The notes under the pieces are model-generated. The model ran no database searches, was not told the origin of the DNA, and was given only the letters and a program-made list of their open reading frames with translations. Both the position numbers and the translations under genes were made by a program. DNA of 54,930 nt, taken from Helicobacteraceae bacterium. Its GTDB lineage: Bacteria; Campylobacterota; Campylobacteria; Campylobacterales; Sulfurimonadaceae. Positions 26,062-34,639 of this stretch are shown one piece after another. Location: NCBI GenBank assembly GCA_021163845.1, contig JAGGTH010000050.1, positions 1 to 54,930 of the forward strand, written 5' to 3'. How positions within the stretch are numbered: the first letter of the stretch is position 1; the number at the start of each line of letters is the position of its first letter.

Positions 26062-27630
26062 ATGTTAAATGAAATACTGCTAGGTGGCTCTATAGCTACG
26101 CTTAGTGGGATTGTAGGATTTTTCATCTCTAAAAAAATTACAAATGCTAATTTTGATATATACATCGATAAAGCAAAGGCAAAAGCAAGTGCGATAGAGA
26201 GTGAAGCACAGATCCTTTTGCAAAAATCAAACCTTAAGGCGAGTGAGATCGAGCTTGAGGCGACAAAACAGTATGAAAATGCAAAAGAGAGAGCAAAAGC
26301 AGATCTTTTTGCACGTGAAGACGATGTAATACGAAAAGAGCAAAGTTTTAAAAGATACAAACAAGCAGAAGAGAAACGACTGCGCGAAGAATCTATGTAT
26401 CTTAAAACGAAAAAAGTTGATTTAGAGAGAAATGAAAAGTCGCTGAACCTACTCAAAAAACGATACGAAGAGAAGATAGATGAAGCACTCCATGCCATAG
26501 AGCATAGTGCAGGGATGACAAAAGAGGAAGCACAGAGAGTTCTTCTGGATAAAGTGGAAGAAAAATCACGTGCAGAGATAGCCCACGTTGTGCGTCGCTA
26601 TGAAAATGAAGCTAAACGTGAAGCGAAAAAAAGAGCAAACTATATCCTCGCACAAGCGACATCTCGCTTTGCAGGGGAGTTTGCTTCTGAGCGTCTGACC
26701 AACTTGATCCACCTTGACAATGATGAGCTTAAAGGGCGCATTATTGGAAAAGAGGGGCGTAATATCAAAGCACTTGAGACCCTTTTGGGTGTTGATATTA
26801 TTATCGATGACACGCCAAATGCGATCTTGGTGAGTAGCTTTAATCTCTATCGCCGCGCGATTGCGACCAAGACGATAGAGCTTCTTATCGAAGATGGACG
26901 TATTCAGCCTGCTCGCATCGAAGAGATCTTTGATAAGGTCTCTGATGAGTTTGAAAATGCGATCCTTAGCGAGGGTGAAGAGATCGTCGCTGATCTTGAT
27001 ATCGGTGTGATGCACCCTGAGCTGATGAAGCTGATCGGGCGCTTGCGCTACCGTGCGAGCTATGGGCAAAATGCTCTGGCACACACACTTGAAGTAGCAC
27101 ATCTCGCGGGTATTATGGCTGCAGAGATGGGTGGGGATCCTATTTTGGCAAAACGTGCTGGATTATTGCATGATATCGGGAAATCACTCACTCACGAACA
27201 CGATGGAAACCATGTCGACCTAGGTGCTGAGATCTGTAATAGATACAACGAGCACAGCGTGGTCATCAACGCGATCTACGCACACCACGGACACGAAGAG
27301 GTAAACTCTATCGAATGTGGCGCTGTATGTGCAGCCGATGCACTCTCAGCAGCGCGTCCAGGGGCGAGACGTGAAGTGTTAGAGAGCTTCTTAAAACGTG
27401 TCACAGCGATCGAAGAGATCGCAAGTGAGCATAATGGCGTCAAACAAGCCTATGCGATCAATGCAGGGCGCGAAGTGCGCGTGATGGTCAATGCGACCCT
27501 TATCAATGATGATGAATCTGTCTTACTTGCGCGTGAGATCGCCAAAGAGATTGAGGAAAAAGTGCAGTATCCAGGTGATATTAAAGTGAGTGTGATTCGA
27601 GAGAGTCGCGCTGTAGAATTTGCAAAATAA
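26062..27630 (+). CDS. rny: Ribonuclease Y
   Basis: Membrane-anchored endoribonuclease that initiates mRNA decay. The 522-residue protein has an N-terminal helix (about residues 4-23), a long charged coiled coil (about 30-200), a KH RNA-binding domain containing GRIIGKEGRNIKALE, and an HD domain with LLHDIGKSLTHEHDG. It is common in Firmicutes and also standard in Campylobacterota, which supports the taxonomic call. AAGGA precedes the ATG. A small cytochrome lipoprotein gene follows after 6 nt. Confidence 0.95.
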   Translation: MLNEILLGGSIATLSGIVGFFISKKITNANFDIYIDKAKAKASAIESEAQILLQKSNLKASEIELEATKQYENAKERAKADLFAREDDVIRKEQSFKRYKQAEEKRLREESMYLKTKKVDLERNEKSLNLLKKRYEEKIDEALHAIEHSAGMTKEEAQRVLLDKVEEKSRAEIAHVVRRYENEAKREAKKRANYILAQATSRFAGEFASERLTNLIHLDNDELKGRIIGKEGRNIKALETLLGVDIIIDDTPNAILVSSFNLYRRAIATKTIELLIEDGRIQPARIEEIFDKVSDEFENAILSEGEEIVADLDIGVMHPELMKLIGRLRYRASYGQNALAHTLEVAHLAGIMAAEMGGDPILAKRAGLLHDIGKSLTHEHDGNHVDLGAEICNRYNEHSVVINAIYAHHGHEEVNSIECGAVCAADALSAARPGARREVLESFLKRVTAIEEIASEHNGVKQAYAINAGREVRVMVNATLINDDESVLLAREIAKEIEEKVQYPGDIKVSVIRESRAVEFAK

Positions 27631-27636
27631 GGATCT

Positions 27637-28068
27637 TTGATGAGAGTATTTTTAGCTTTGTTTCTTCTCTTTGGACTCTTTGGATGTAGCTTCAAAGATA
27701 GCTCTAAAAGTACGCCTGTACGCCATATGATCAAGAGTGAAAAACTTCATATCTTGATGCGTGAACTCGATATGGTGATCTATGAGCGTCAAAAAAGTGA
27801 GATCGATAGAGATGCGATGCGCAAACGCTATCTGCTTACTCTATCAGACACTCTCAAAAATCTCTCAGGCGAACTTGATAAGCTCGTCGATGAAAAAAGC
27901 CAAGAGGATCAGGCAGTGTATAAAAAACACGCGCTTCTTCTCAAAGCAAATGCCAATGATCTTGAGGATCTCGCGCAAAAGTATCAGTTTGAACTTCTCT
28001 CACAGAGACTCGATGAGGTAAAACAAACCTGTAAGTCTTGCCACCAACATTTTGGAGTCAAGCGTTAA
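27637..28068 (+). CDS. Cytochrome c'-like monoheme lipoprotein
   Basis: 143 residues. The signal peptide has lipobox LFGC (Cys16). The mature part is highly helical and charged, and a single heme motif CKSCH (Cys132, Cys135, His136) lies seven residues from the C-terminus. A four-helix bundle with a C-terminal CxxCH is the cytochrome c'/c556 pattern. Such proteins bind NO or carry single electrons. It lies 2 nt before the porin gene and 6 nt after rny, so it belongs to that transcript. Confidence 0.82.
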   Translation: MMRVFLALFLLFGLFGCSFKDSSKSTPVRHMIKSEKLHILMRELDMVIYERQKSEIDRDAMRKRYLLTLSDTLKNLSGELDKLVDEKSQEDQAVYKKHALLLKANANDLEDLAQKYQFELLSQRLDEVKQTCKSCHQHFGVKR

Positions 28069-28070
28069 TC

Positions 28071-29282
28071 ATGGTCAAAAGAAATTATTTAGCACTCGGT
28101 ATACTCTTGGGATGTAGCGCTCTATTTGCAGATGATGAAATCGAGATTTTACGCAAACAAGTCGAAGAACTGAGTCAAAAAATAGACTTCATCGAAAAAC
28201 AACAAAAGGTTCAAAAAGGGGTCTTAGAACTCGTCTCAACCGACACGGTTTTAAGCATCGGAGGGCGTATTCAGCTTAATGGAAATTATTCTTCACCAAG
28301 TACATCCTACTTTGCAAGTAAGATTCCTGCTAATAGCGAGCAAAAGAGTGATAAATTTTCTATGAACGCACGGGATAGTAGATTTTGGGTCAAAACACGT
28401 ACTCCCTCTGAATATGGGATGATCCGCACCACCTTAGAGATAGATTTTTTTGGTTCTACAGCGACCAATGTAAGTGTGAACGATCATAACCCAAGACTGC
28501 GCCATGCTTATGTACAGATAGGTGATTTTGGTTTTGGGCAAACAAACTCTGCGTTTAACTCTGTAGTGGCGATCGAGACAGCAAACTACGCGATGGATGA
28601 TACCTTTGTGCGTCAGCCAGTTGTACGGTACACTCATAATAGAGGTGATTGGGCTTGGGATGTTTCGTTTGAAGAGCCTAATGCGATGTTTTTTAAAAAT
28701 GGGTCTGCTTCCTTGGTCAAAGGGCAGAGTGATACACTCCCAGATCTCGTACTACGCGGACGCTATTTTGATTCATGGGGAGAGGTGGGGCTTGCGTACC
28801 TCTCACGCTACATCCGTTATGAAGAAACGGGTTCGAGTGATGGAAAATATGGCTACGGACTCAATCTTTCAGGACGTATCAAAACCTTTGGACTTGATGG
28901 TATCCGTTTTAATGCGCACTATGGAGAGGGGAGTGGGCGCTACATTGCGTATAATGGTTTTGGAGCGGGAACTATTACATCCCAAGGTGATATAGAGCTT
29001 ACAGAGATCTATGGCGGGCATATCGGGTATCGTCATTGGTGGAGTCAGAAACTGCGCTCCACTTTGGCATTTTCTTATATAGGTGCTGATACATCCGATG
29101 AAGCACTCACTTATAGTACCAATATTACAAAAGAGAGTTACGCAACACAACTCAATCTTTTTTATAATCCTCTCAAAACTCTATTAGCGGGAATAGAATT
29201 GAGTGATGCGACAAGAAAGTTCAAAGATGGACGTCGTGGAGACGCACAAGCTGTGAATTTTATTGTGCGTTTTGATTTTTAA
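28071..29282 (+). CDS. DcaP-like outer-membrane porin
   Basis: Trimeric beta-barrel channel of about 403 residues. The signal peptide (cleaved near ALFA-DD) is followed by a short coiled coil (EIEILRKQVEELSQKIDFIEKQ) and then a barrel opening with GGRIQLNGNYSS. The alternating aromatic strands end in a C-terminal Phe (FIVRFDF), the outer-membrane insertion signal. The order coiled coil-GGxxxLxG barrel matches DcaP/OprP-type porins for small anions or dicarboxylates; the substrate is unknown. ATG 28071 is chosen for the signal peptide. Three exact copies of ACATCCCAAG lie within this gene. Confidence 0.8.
   Translation: MVKRNYLALGILLGCSALFADDEIEILRKQVEELSQKIDFIEKQQKVQKGVLELVSTDTVLSIGGRIQLNGNYSSPSTSYFASKIPANSEQKSDKFSMNARDSRFWVKTRTPSEYGMIRTTLEIDFFGSTATNVSVNDHNPRLRHAYVQIGDFGFGQTNSAFNSVVAIETANYAMDDTFVRQPVVRYTHNRGDWAWDVSFEEPNAMFFKNGSASLVKGQSDTLPDLVLRGRYFDSWGEVGLAYLSRYIRYEETGSSDGKYGYGLNLSGRIKTFGLDGIRFNAHYGEGSGRYIAYNGFGAGTITSQGDIELTEIYGGHIGYRHWWSQKLRSTLAFSYIGADTSDEALTYSTNITKESYATQLNLFYNPLKTLLAGIELSDATRKFKDGRRGDAQAVNFIVRFDF
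28106..28986. repeat. Cluster of three ACATCCCAAG words in the porin gene
   Basis: Exact copies at 28106-28115 (minus), 28654-28663 (minus) and 28977-28986 (plus). In the coding frame they read (L)LGC, (A)WDV and TSQ, three different phases, so the shared word is not a repeated peptide. See the finding on the over-represented 10-mer. Confidence 0.7.
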
Positions 29283-30172
29283 TAAAGATCTTCTGCCACA
29301 TTCATCTCAGAATCATCATAGGGATCCATGTGGATAAGGATGTGGACATATTTTTCTTCAAAAGCTGTGCGAATCTTTGCTTCTAGCCTATCAGAAACCA
29401 AGTGGGCATCATAGAGTGAGATGCTGATATTAAAAACAGTGTGCACAGAGATAAAGATATGCGAGCCTGATTCTCTTATTTTGAGATCATGGTAGCCCGT
29501 GATATCTTTTTCATCCTCAAGAATTCCTTCGATTGTAGCGAGATCCTCAGCAGATGGTGCTGCATCAAGGAGCATCAAAAGCCCCTCTTTGATAATTGGA
29601 ACAGCTGAATAGATCATATAAAATGCGATTCCCATCCCAAGTATTGGATCGATTAGATGTTCTCCCGTATAGGCGATGAGTCCAAGTGCGAGTAGGATAG
29701 CTCCATTAGAATAGAGATCTGTTTTGTAGTGAAGTGCATCTGCTCTTATCACCATGTTTCTTGTTTTTTTAGCGACATAGTTTAAAAAAGCAACTAAAAA
29801 TGCGGTAACAACAAAAGAAGCTATCATCACCATTACACTTGTGCCTACATATTCCATAGGCTTGTAGTGTATGATCTTAGCGATCGCCTCATAGAGGATA
29901 AAGAGTGCTGAAAAAGAGATTACAACCCCCTCTATCACAGCAGCAAGTGGTTCGATCTTGCTTCGTCCGTAGTGAAATTTATCATCAGGGTCTTTTTCTG
30001 CACTGTTGAGTGCGAAGTAATTGAATAATGAAACCGTTAAGTCTAAAAGCGAATCTATCGCAGATGCTAAAACTGCAATAGAACCACTAAAAAGCCCAAC
30101 CGTCATTTTCATAAGTACAAGTACGGCAGCCACACTCGTGGAGACAACCGTGGCTTTCTTTTCTAATCTCAT
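29279..30172 (-). CDS. Cation diffusion facilitator (FieF-like metal exporter)
   Basis: Proton-coupled divalent-metal exporter (Zn, Fe or Cd). It has six helices, metal-site residues in AIDSLLDL (TM2) and RADALHYKTDLYSN (TM5), HYGRSKIEPLAA between TM2 and TM3, and a cytoplasmic C-terminal ferredoxin-like domain with HIFISVHTVF. About 297 residues, typical of FieF. ATG 30172 is preferred over TTG 30175. It converges on the porin gene, overlapping it by 4 nt. Metal specificity cannot be fixed from sequence alone. Confidence 0.9.
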   Translation of the reverse strand: MRLEKKATVVSTSVAAVLVLMKMTVGLFSGSIAVLASAIDSLLDLTVSLFNYFALNSAEKDPDDKFHYGRSKIEPLAAVIEGVVISFSALFILYEAIAKIIHYKPMEYVGTSVMVMIASFVVTAFLVAFLNYVAKKTRNMVIRADALHYKTDLYSNGAILLALGLIAYTGEHLIDPILGMGIAFYMIYSAVPIIKEGLLMLLDAAPSAEDLATIEGILEDEKDITGYHDLKIRESGSHIFISVHTVFNISISLYDAHLVSDRLEAKIRTAFEEKYVHILIHMDPYDDSEMNVAEDLY

Positions 30173-30197
30173 CAAATTCCTTATAGCTTACTTTTGG

Positions 30198-30209
30198 TAC
30201 AATTATAAT
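30198..30209. promoter_or_regulatory. Divergent -10 elements between the CDF gene and cmoB
   Basis: TACAATTATAAT contains TATAAT on the plus strand (30204-30209) and TATAAT on the minus strand (30207-30202), within the palindromic AATTATAATT. Either strand is well placed for its gene. Confidence 0.45.
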
Positions 30210-30235
30210 TAAATTTTTTTAAGATAAAGTATAAG

Positions 30236-31129
30236 ATGAATATTGATGCACTAAGACAAGAGAGACAAAAATGGATGGGGTGGAAAAATATTGCACCACT
30301 ACGCCAAGCATTAGAGAGCCTAAAAGAGGGAACTTGGAATGTAGAGCTTGGGGATGTAGTAAAGATCAGTGGTGATTACACTACAGCTTCGGAAATAGAG
30401 AGTGTGGCACGTATGATGATGCCGTGGCGCAAAGGTCCTTTCAAACTTTTTGATACCTATATAGATACAGAGTGGAAAAGTGACATCAAGTACAATCTTT
30501 TGCGCAAGCATTTTGATTTACAAGATAAGAAAGTTGCCGATATAGGGTGTAACAACGGATATTATCTATTTCGGATGCAAGAGGATAAGCCAAAGTTACT
30601 CGTAGGTTTTGACCCCTCGCCTCTCTATAAGACACAGTTTGATTTTATCAACCATTTTGTCAAAAGTGATATTGTTTATGAGCTTTTGGGCGTGGAGCAT
30701 CTTGAGTTTTATGAAGAGAAGTTTGATATTATCTTTTGTTTGGGAGTGCTCTATCATCGCAGTGATCCTGTGGCAATGCTCAAATCTTTATACCGTGGAC
30801 TTGAGACGAGTGGAGAGTTGATCTTAGATACTTTTTATATTGATGGGGAAGGTGAGATGGCTTTATGCCCTGAGTCATCGTACTCGAAGATACCAAATAT
30901 CTATTTTGTTCCGACTATCAAAGCGCTTGAAAACTGGTGTAAAAGAGCAGGGTTTAGTGATTTTGAGGTTTTAGAGACCTCTGTAACAACATCTGAGGAA
31001 CAACGCAAAACAGACTGGATAGAGGGGCAATCGCTTGAGGATTTTTTAGATCCACAAGATCCAAGTAAGACGGTTGAGGGATATCCAGCACCAAAAAGAG
31101 TATACGTGAAGATGAAAAAGGAAAAATAA
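30236..31129 (+). CDS. cmoB: tRNA U34 carboxymethyltransferase
   Basis: Transfers a carboxymethyl group from carboxy-S-adenosylmethionine to 5-hydroxyuridine at wobble position 34, giving cmo5U. The 297-residue protein has the CmoB N-terminal region ([17 protein letters not shown]) and a Rossmann SAM domain starting [11 protein letters not shown], then GVLYHRSDP. CmoA, which makes the co-substrate, is not in this window. The stop shares one base with the next gene's ATG. Confidence 0.93.
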   Translation: MNIDALRQERQKWMGWKNIAPLRQALESLKEGTWNVELGDVVKISGDYTTASEIESVARMMMPWRKGPFKLFDTYIDTEWKSDIKYNLLRKHFDLQDKKVADIGCNNGYYLFRMQEDKPKLLVGFDPSPLYKTQFDFINHFVKSDIVYELLGVEHLEFYEEKFDIIFCLGVLYHRSDPVAMLKSLYRGLETSGELILDTFYIDGEGEMALCPESSYSKIPNIYFVPTIKALENWCKRAGFSDFEVLETSVTTSEEQRKTDWIEGQSLEDFLDPQDPSKTVEGYPAPKRVYVKMKKEK

Positions 31130-31638
31130 TGGCTAAAAATAAAACTGCCACTTCAAAAAACGATAGAGATATGGATGATGAACTCGAAGGGGATGATTTT
31201 GTAGAAGATCAGAATAATCAAGTTATACTTAATACGCACGAAACTATCAATCGTGATCTATGTGGTGAGATTATGAAGCTTGAGCGTGGTTATGTAAAGC
31301 TTCGTCTCACGACCACTTCAGAGATGATCGCTGACAATATGGGACTCATCCACGGTGGTTTTGTCTTTGGTGCAGCTGACTTTGTAGCAATGGCGTGTGT
31401 CAATGAAAAAAATGTAGTGCTTGTAGGAAGTGATTGTCAGTTTCTCTCCCCTGTAAAGTTTGGTGATGAGGTGAACTTTGTTGGGCGTGTACGTCACAAA
31501 GAGGGAAGAAAAAGAAACGTACATGTCGAGGGTTTTGTACTAGATATCAAAGTGTTTGAGGGGGAGTTCAAAACAGTCGTCTTAGAGCGCCATGTCTTAA
31601 AGCTCAAGCTCTTAGATGAGAATGAAGAGAAGAGGTAG
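31129..31638 (+). CDS. Hotdog-fold thioesterase-like protein
   Basis: 169 residues. An acidic, probably disordered start (about 1-40) is followed by a PaaI/4HBT-type hotdog domain with the central-helix motif GLIHGGFVFGAADFVAMACVN, where His-Gly-Gly precedes the helix, and FLSPVKFGDEV. Such domains hydrolyse acyl-CoA thioesters. Substrate unknown. It overlaps cmoB by one base and converges on zupT with a 4-nt gap. Confidence 0.8.
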   Translation: MAKNKTATSKNDRDMDDELEGDDFVEDQNNQVILNTHETINRDLCGEIMKLERGYVKLRLTTTSEMIADNMGLIHGGFVFGAADFVAMACVNEKNVVLVGSDCQFLSPVKFGDEVNFVGRVRHKEGRKRNVHVEGFVLDIKVFEGEFKTVVLERHVLKLKLLDENEEKR

Positions 31639-31642
31639 AACG

Positions 31643-32488
31643 TTAAAAGGTCTGAAATAAAAGAAGACTTAGTGCCATCACTAACATCCCAAGGGTAATG
31701 CCCGCAAGGGTGGTATGTGCATTGCCATAAACCCTCGCAGCAGGTAAAAGCTCATCAAAAGAGATATAGATCATAATCCCTGCAACCACTCCAAAGGTGA
31801 CCCCCAAGGTCAAATCTCCCATAAATGGAAGTAAGATAAAAAAACCTATGATCGCACCGATCGGTTCTGCAAGCCCTGAAAGTGTAGCATACCAAAAAGC
31901 TTTTTTTCTTTCTCCTGTAGCGTGGTAGATCGGTAAAGAGACCGCCATCCCCTCTGGGATATTATGTAGCGCAATCGCAAGAGCGATACTTACCCCCAAG
32001 GTGATATCATCAAGTGCTGAGACAAAGGTGGCAAAGCCCTCTGGAAAGTTGTGGATACCGATAGCAAGTGCGGTAAAAACACCTGTTCTTCTCAGAGCTG
32101 AATTACTTATAAGATTGTTTTTATTTTCAGGTTTGAGTTCTAGGAGTTCAGTATTAGTTTTTGGTTCGTGAGGATTGACATCTTCTGGGACTAGGTAATC
32201 GATTAGAGCACTCAGAGCCATCCCTCCAAAAAAAGCGATAAGGGTGATAAGCTCCGCACTGATCTCACTCATAGAAAGATTTAAAAACGATTGGGTTGAT
32301 TTTGGAAGAATTTCCATAAAAGAGACATAGATCATCACCCCTGCAGAAAACCCTAGCCCTATAGAAAGAATCGTGTAGTTTTTGGCATGAGAAAAAAAGG
32401 CAAGCAAGGCACCCACAGATGTTGCAAGCCCTGCAAAGAGTGTGAGTGCAAATGCAAGAAGATAGGTATCAAAAGCTATATCTTGCAT
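31643..32488 (-). CDS. ZIP-family metal importer (ZupT-like)
   Basis: Divalent-metal uptake permease (Zn, Fe, Mn). The 281-residue protein has eight helices with the two metal-site motifs HNFPEGFATF (TM4) and HNIPEGMAVSLP (TM5), and an Asn/Glu-rich loop between TM3 and TM4. This is the usual ZupT layout. It follows the slipin gene by 7 nt on the same strand, so it is likely part of the nfeD-slipin transcript. Confidence 0.9.
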   Translation of the reverse strand: MQDIAFDTYLLAFALTLFAGLATSVGALLAFFSHAKNYTILSIGLGFSAGVMIYVSFMEILPKSTQSFLNLSMSEISAELITLIAFFGGMALSALIDYLVPEDVNPHEPKTNTELLELKPENKNNLISNSALRRTGVFTALAIGIHNFPEGFATFVSALDDITLGVSIALAIALHNIPEGMAVSLPIYHATGERKKAFWYATLSGLAEPIGAIIGFFILLPFMGDLTLGVTFGVVAGIMIYISFDELLPAARVYGNAHTTLAGITLGMLVMALSLLLFQTF

Positions 32489-32495
32489 CTACATC

Positions 32496-33242
32496 CTAAG
32501 CTTTGCTTTGAGGAAACAGTTTACTTAGGTCTCCCGAAAAAGGAAAAACTATCGTGTTGGTTTTATCATTAGAGATATCACTGAGTGTTTGTAAGTAGCG
32601 TAGCTGTAAGGCTTGAGGGTTTTGTGCCAAGACATTTGCTGCTTCGAGGAGGTTTTGACTCGCTTCAAACTCCCCTTTGGCATTAATCACTTTTGCACGT
32701 CTTTGACGCTCTGCTTCAGCTTGTTTGGCGATTGCACGGATCATACTCTCATCGAGATCGATATGCTTGATCTCTACGTTTGATATCTTGATCCCCCATG
32801 CATCGGTTTGTTTGTCAAGGATCTGTTGGATATCGTAGTTGAGTTTTTCACGCTCTGCGAGCATCTCATCGAGCTCGTGCCCACCAAGGACTGATCTCAG
32901 AGTCGTTTGTGCAAGTTGGGATGTAGCCGCATCATAGTCTTCTACTTGGATAATGGCTTTTTCTGGATCTATGACTCTATAGTATACAACGGCATTGACA
33001 TGCACGGAAACATTATCGTGTGAGATCACATCTTGTGAAGGAACATCAAGTACGATGGTTCTAAGATCAAGCCGCGCCATCTTTTGGATAAGTGGAATGA
33101 TGATAATAAGCCCCGGACCTTTGACACCCGTAAAACGACCGAGAGTGAAGACAACCCCTCTTTGGTACTCATTGAGAATACGGATCGAAACTGCTATCAG
33201 AAAGACGATGAAAAAGAGAAGATAGATGGTAGTTTCGTACAT
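32496..33242 (-). CDS. Slipin (stomatin/SPFH-domain protein)
   Basis: Membrane scaffold of the prohibitin/stomatin family. One N-terminal helix (about residues 5-22) is followed by the SPFH domain (about 25-180, [21 protein letters not shown] and [25 protein letters not shown]) and a coiled segment ([22 protein letters not shown]). 248 residues, typical of slipins. The partner nfeD gene lies 3 nt upstream on the same strand, the well-known stomatin-operon pair. Confidence 0.93.
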   Translation of the reverse strand: MYETTIYLLFFIVFLIAVSIRILNEYQRGVVFTLGRFTGVKGPGLIIIIPLIQKMARLDLRTIVLDVPSQDVISHDNVSVHVNAVVYYRVIDPEKAIIQVEDYDAATSQLAQTTLRSVLGGHELDEMLAEREKLNYDIQQILDKQTDAWGIKISNVEIKHIDLDESMIRAIAKQAEAERQRRAKVINAKGEFEASQNLLEAANVLAQNPQALQLRYLQTLSDISNDKTNTIVFPFSGDLSKLFPQSKA

Positions 33243-33245
33243 GAT

Positions 33246-33605
33246 TTACTCCTTTGGTTTGAGATGTAAAAGCAGACCAGCTAGTGCATCTACTTTGACG
33301 ATCTGATTGATCTCTAAGGGTATGTCGCTCACACCCTCCCATGTTTCTGAATGGCATTTAACGAGATAGCCATCCTCTGTTTTAGCGATCACTTTGGCAT
33401 CAAGCCCGATCATCTCCTCCATCCCCGTATCTGTTTCTATTGAGCGCGACTTGATAATAAAATAGATACTATAAATGATAAAAGCAAGAGAGATAAGGGT
33501 CGAAGCGATGAGAATAGGAAAAAGATGTTTACAATCTGTAAGGATAAATGTTTTTTCAGAAGCTATAAGGGAGAGTGGGATAAGTAGAGCGAATAGACTT
33601 TGCAT
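33246..33605 (-). CDS. NfeD-like protein, short form
   Basis: 119 residues. A signal-like hydrophobic segment, a transmembrane helix (about 29-52), and a C-terminal OB-fold domain (GLDAKVIAKTEDGYLVKCHSETWEGVSD) are the layout of short NfeD proteins lacking the serine-protease part. It works with slipin in membrane microdomains. ATG 33605 is chosen because GAGGAG lies six bases upstream; GTG 33608 would be too close to it. Confidence 0.85.
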   Translation of the reverse strand: MQSLFALLIPLSLIASEKTFILTDCKHLFPILIASTLISLAFIIYSIYFIIKSRSIETDTGMEEMIGLDAKVIAKTEDGYLVKCHSETWEGVSDIPLEINQIVKVDALAGLLLHLKPKE

Positions 33606-33630
33606 CACGAACTCCTCAGCATAAGTATCT

Positions 33631-33636
33631 ATTATA
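33631..33636 (-). promoter_or_regulatory. -10 element of the nfeD-slipin-zupT operon
   Basis: Minus strand reads CTACTATAATAG. TATAAT would start transcription near 33624, about 20 nt before the nfeD ATG. Confidence 0.5.
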
Positions 33637-33640
33637 GTAG

Positions 33641-33672
33641 CGAAGTTTCAAGAGAAAAGTCAAGAAACTTCG
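33641..33672 (-). terminator. Hairpin after the methyltransferase gene
   Basis: Nine-bp perfect stem CGAAGTTTC/GAAACTTCG with a 14-nt loop, 8 nt downstream of the methyltransferase stop on the minus strand. It lacks a U-tract, so it is a weak terminator candidate or mRNA-end stabiliser. It directly abuts the nfeD promoter. Confidence 0.4.
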
Positions 33673-33679
33673 GCGCCCT

Positions 33680-34279
33680 TTATTTGCTCGCAGTGAGTAG
33701 GAAAACTCCAAAGTCTCTATGTGGTTTTTTGATGACATTGATACACTCACAGCAGATATTTTTAAAGCCTGCATCTTCTACAATTTTGCAAAAAGACTCT
33801 GCTTCAAAACCGTAGTGATGTACGCCTGTATTGTCAGAGTGAAAGCTTCCATCTTCACGCTCAAGGTCAGCTATCGCGATAAAACCATCTTTTTTGATGT
33901 TTTTGTAAATAGTGGCAAAAAACTTCTCAAGGTGTTCTATATGGTGGAGTGTCATAGAGCTGATAAGCCCATCATATTCCCCTTCAAGCGGTTGTACGAT
34001 GATGTCTTGTTTGAGAGGTTCTATAAAAAGCTCAGGAGTATTTTTCTCACGTAGTTTTTCAAGCATACTCTCGGATGTATCGACCCCGTACACTTTTTTG
34101 GCATGTTTGGCGATCTCAAAACCCAAAAGCCCCGTACCCACACCAAAATCAATGATCTCCATCTCTTTGTTGATAGAAAACTGCTCTAAAATAGCCTCAG
34201 AGATCGTACGTGTATTTTGCTGGCGAATCGAGCCTTTATCCCAATCTTTTGCTTTGTCTTGAAAATGATCTTGTTGCAT
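33680..34279 (-). CDS. Class I SAM-dependent methyltransferase, unknown substrate
   Basis: 199 residues with a Rossmann-fold methyltransferase pattern. Motif I is IIDFGVGTGLLGFEIA (about 42-57), motif II ends VYGVDTSESML, and the post-II region is YDGLISSMTLHHIEHLEKFF. The closest common type is the Methyltransf_11 group. It is not CmoA, despite cmoB being 3 kb away. It is probably monocistronic. The substrate cannot be named. Confidence 0.85.
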   Translation of the reverse strand: MQQDHFQDKAKDWDKGSIRQQNTRTISEAILEQFSINKEMEIIDFGVGTGLLGFEIAKHAKKVYGVDTSESMLEKLREKNTPELFIEPLKQDIIVQPLEGEYDGLISSMTLHHIEHLEKFFATIYKNIKKDGFIAIADLEREDGSFHSDNTGVHHYGFEAESFCKIVEDAGFKNICCECINVIKKPHRDFGVFLLTASK

Positions 34280-34366
34280 CTTTACTCCGATAAATAGTGA
34301 TTATTTTTCTGAATTATAGCCTGAGTTTATTAATGGTGTTTGTTGTGTTTAAGTAAGAAATATACA

Positions 34367-34395
34367 CTCCCACGCGGGAGCATGGGAGCGAGAAA
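34367..34395 (-). repeat. REP-like palindrome, copy 1 (truncated)
   Basis: 29 bases identical, in reverse orientation, to 35424-35452. They include GCTCCC/GGGAGC pairs and the central GCTCCCGCGTGGGAG. The outer end of the long arm is missing here. It lies at the broken end of the PAS gene remnant. The pattern resembles the GTTCCCACGC...GCGTGGGAAC palindromes mobilised by REP-associated transposases in other bacteria. Confidence 0.75.
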
Positions 34396-34589
34396 AAGGT
34401 GGTCTTGTCAGGGAGGATGGTTTCGAGGAATTCTCTGAGTTTTTGGATATCCCACTGCTTGTTTCCCAAATCATAAATTAGCTCTCTAATGGTCTCTTCG
34501 GGCTTGATCTTGAAAACATTGTAGAAAGATTGGCTGACAGCAAGCACTCTTAAATTTTCATCCAAAGCAACTAAAGGCTCACAAACACC
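34396..34589 (-). pseudogene. Remnant of a PAS-domain signalling protein
   Basis: The minus strand encodes about 65 residues of a standard PAS domain: EPLVALDENLRVLAVSQSFY, then VFKIKPEETIRELIYDLGNKQWDI, then ETILPDKTTF. This segment is typical of sensor kinases and chemotaxis PAS proteins. The frame is closed upstream by TGA (34592-34590). Downstream it runs straight into the palindromic repeat, where similarity stops. The parent protein was therefore cut at both ends. No start codon with a ribosome site is visible. Confidence 0.7.
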
Positions 34590-34639
34590 TCACAAAAAAA
34601 GAGTATAACTATTGAAAATACAAACTCAAGGAGAAGACA

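Noticed and set aside
30236-34279. The methyltransferase at 33680 as CmoA, partner of CmoB.
   Set aside because: It lacks CmoA-specific features, is in a separate transcript, and matches the general Methyltransf_11 pattern.
34314-34565. 83-codon frame on the minus strand as an intact gene.
   Set aside because: Only the first part matches a PAS domain; the end is translated repeat, so I call it a pseudogene.
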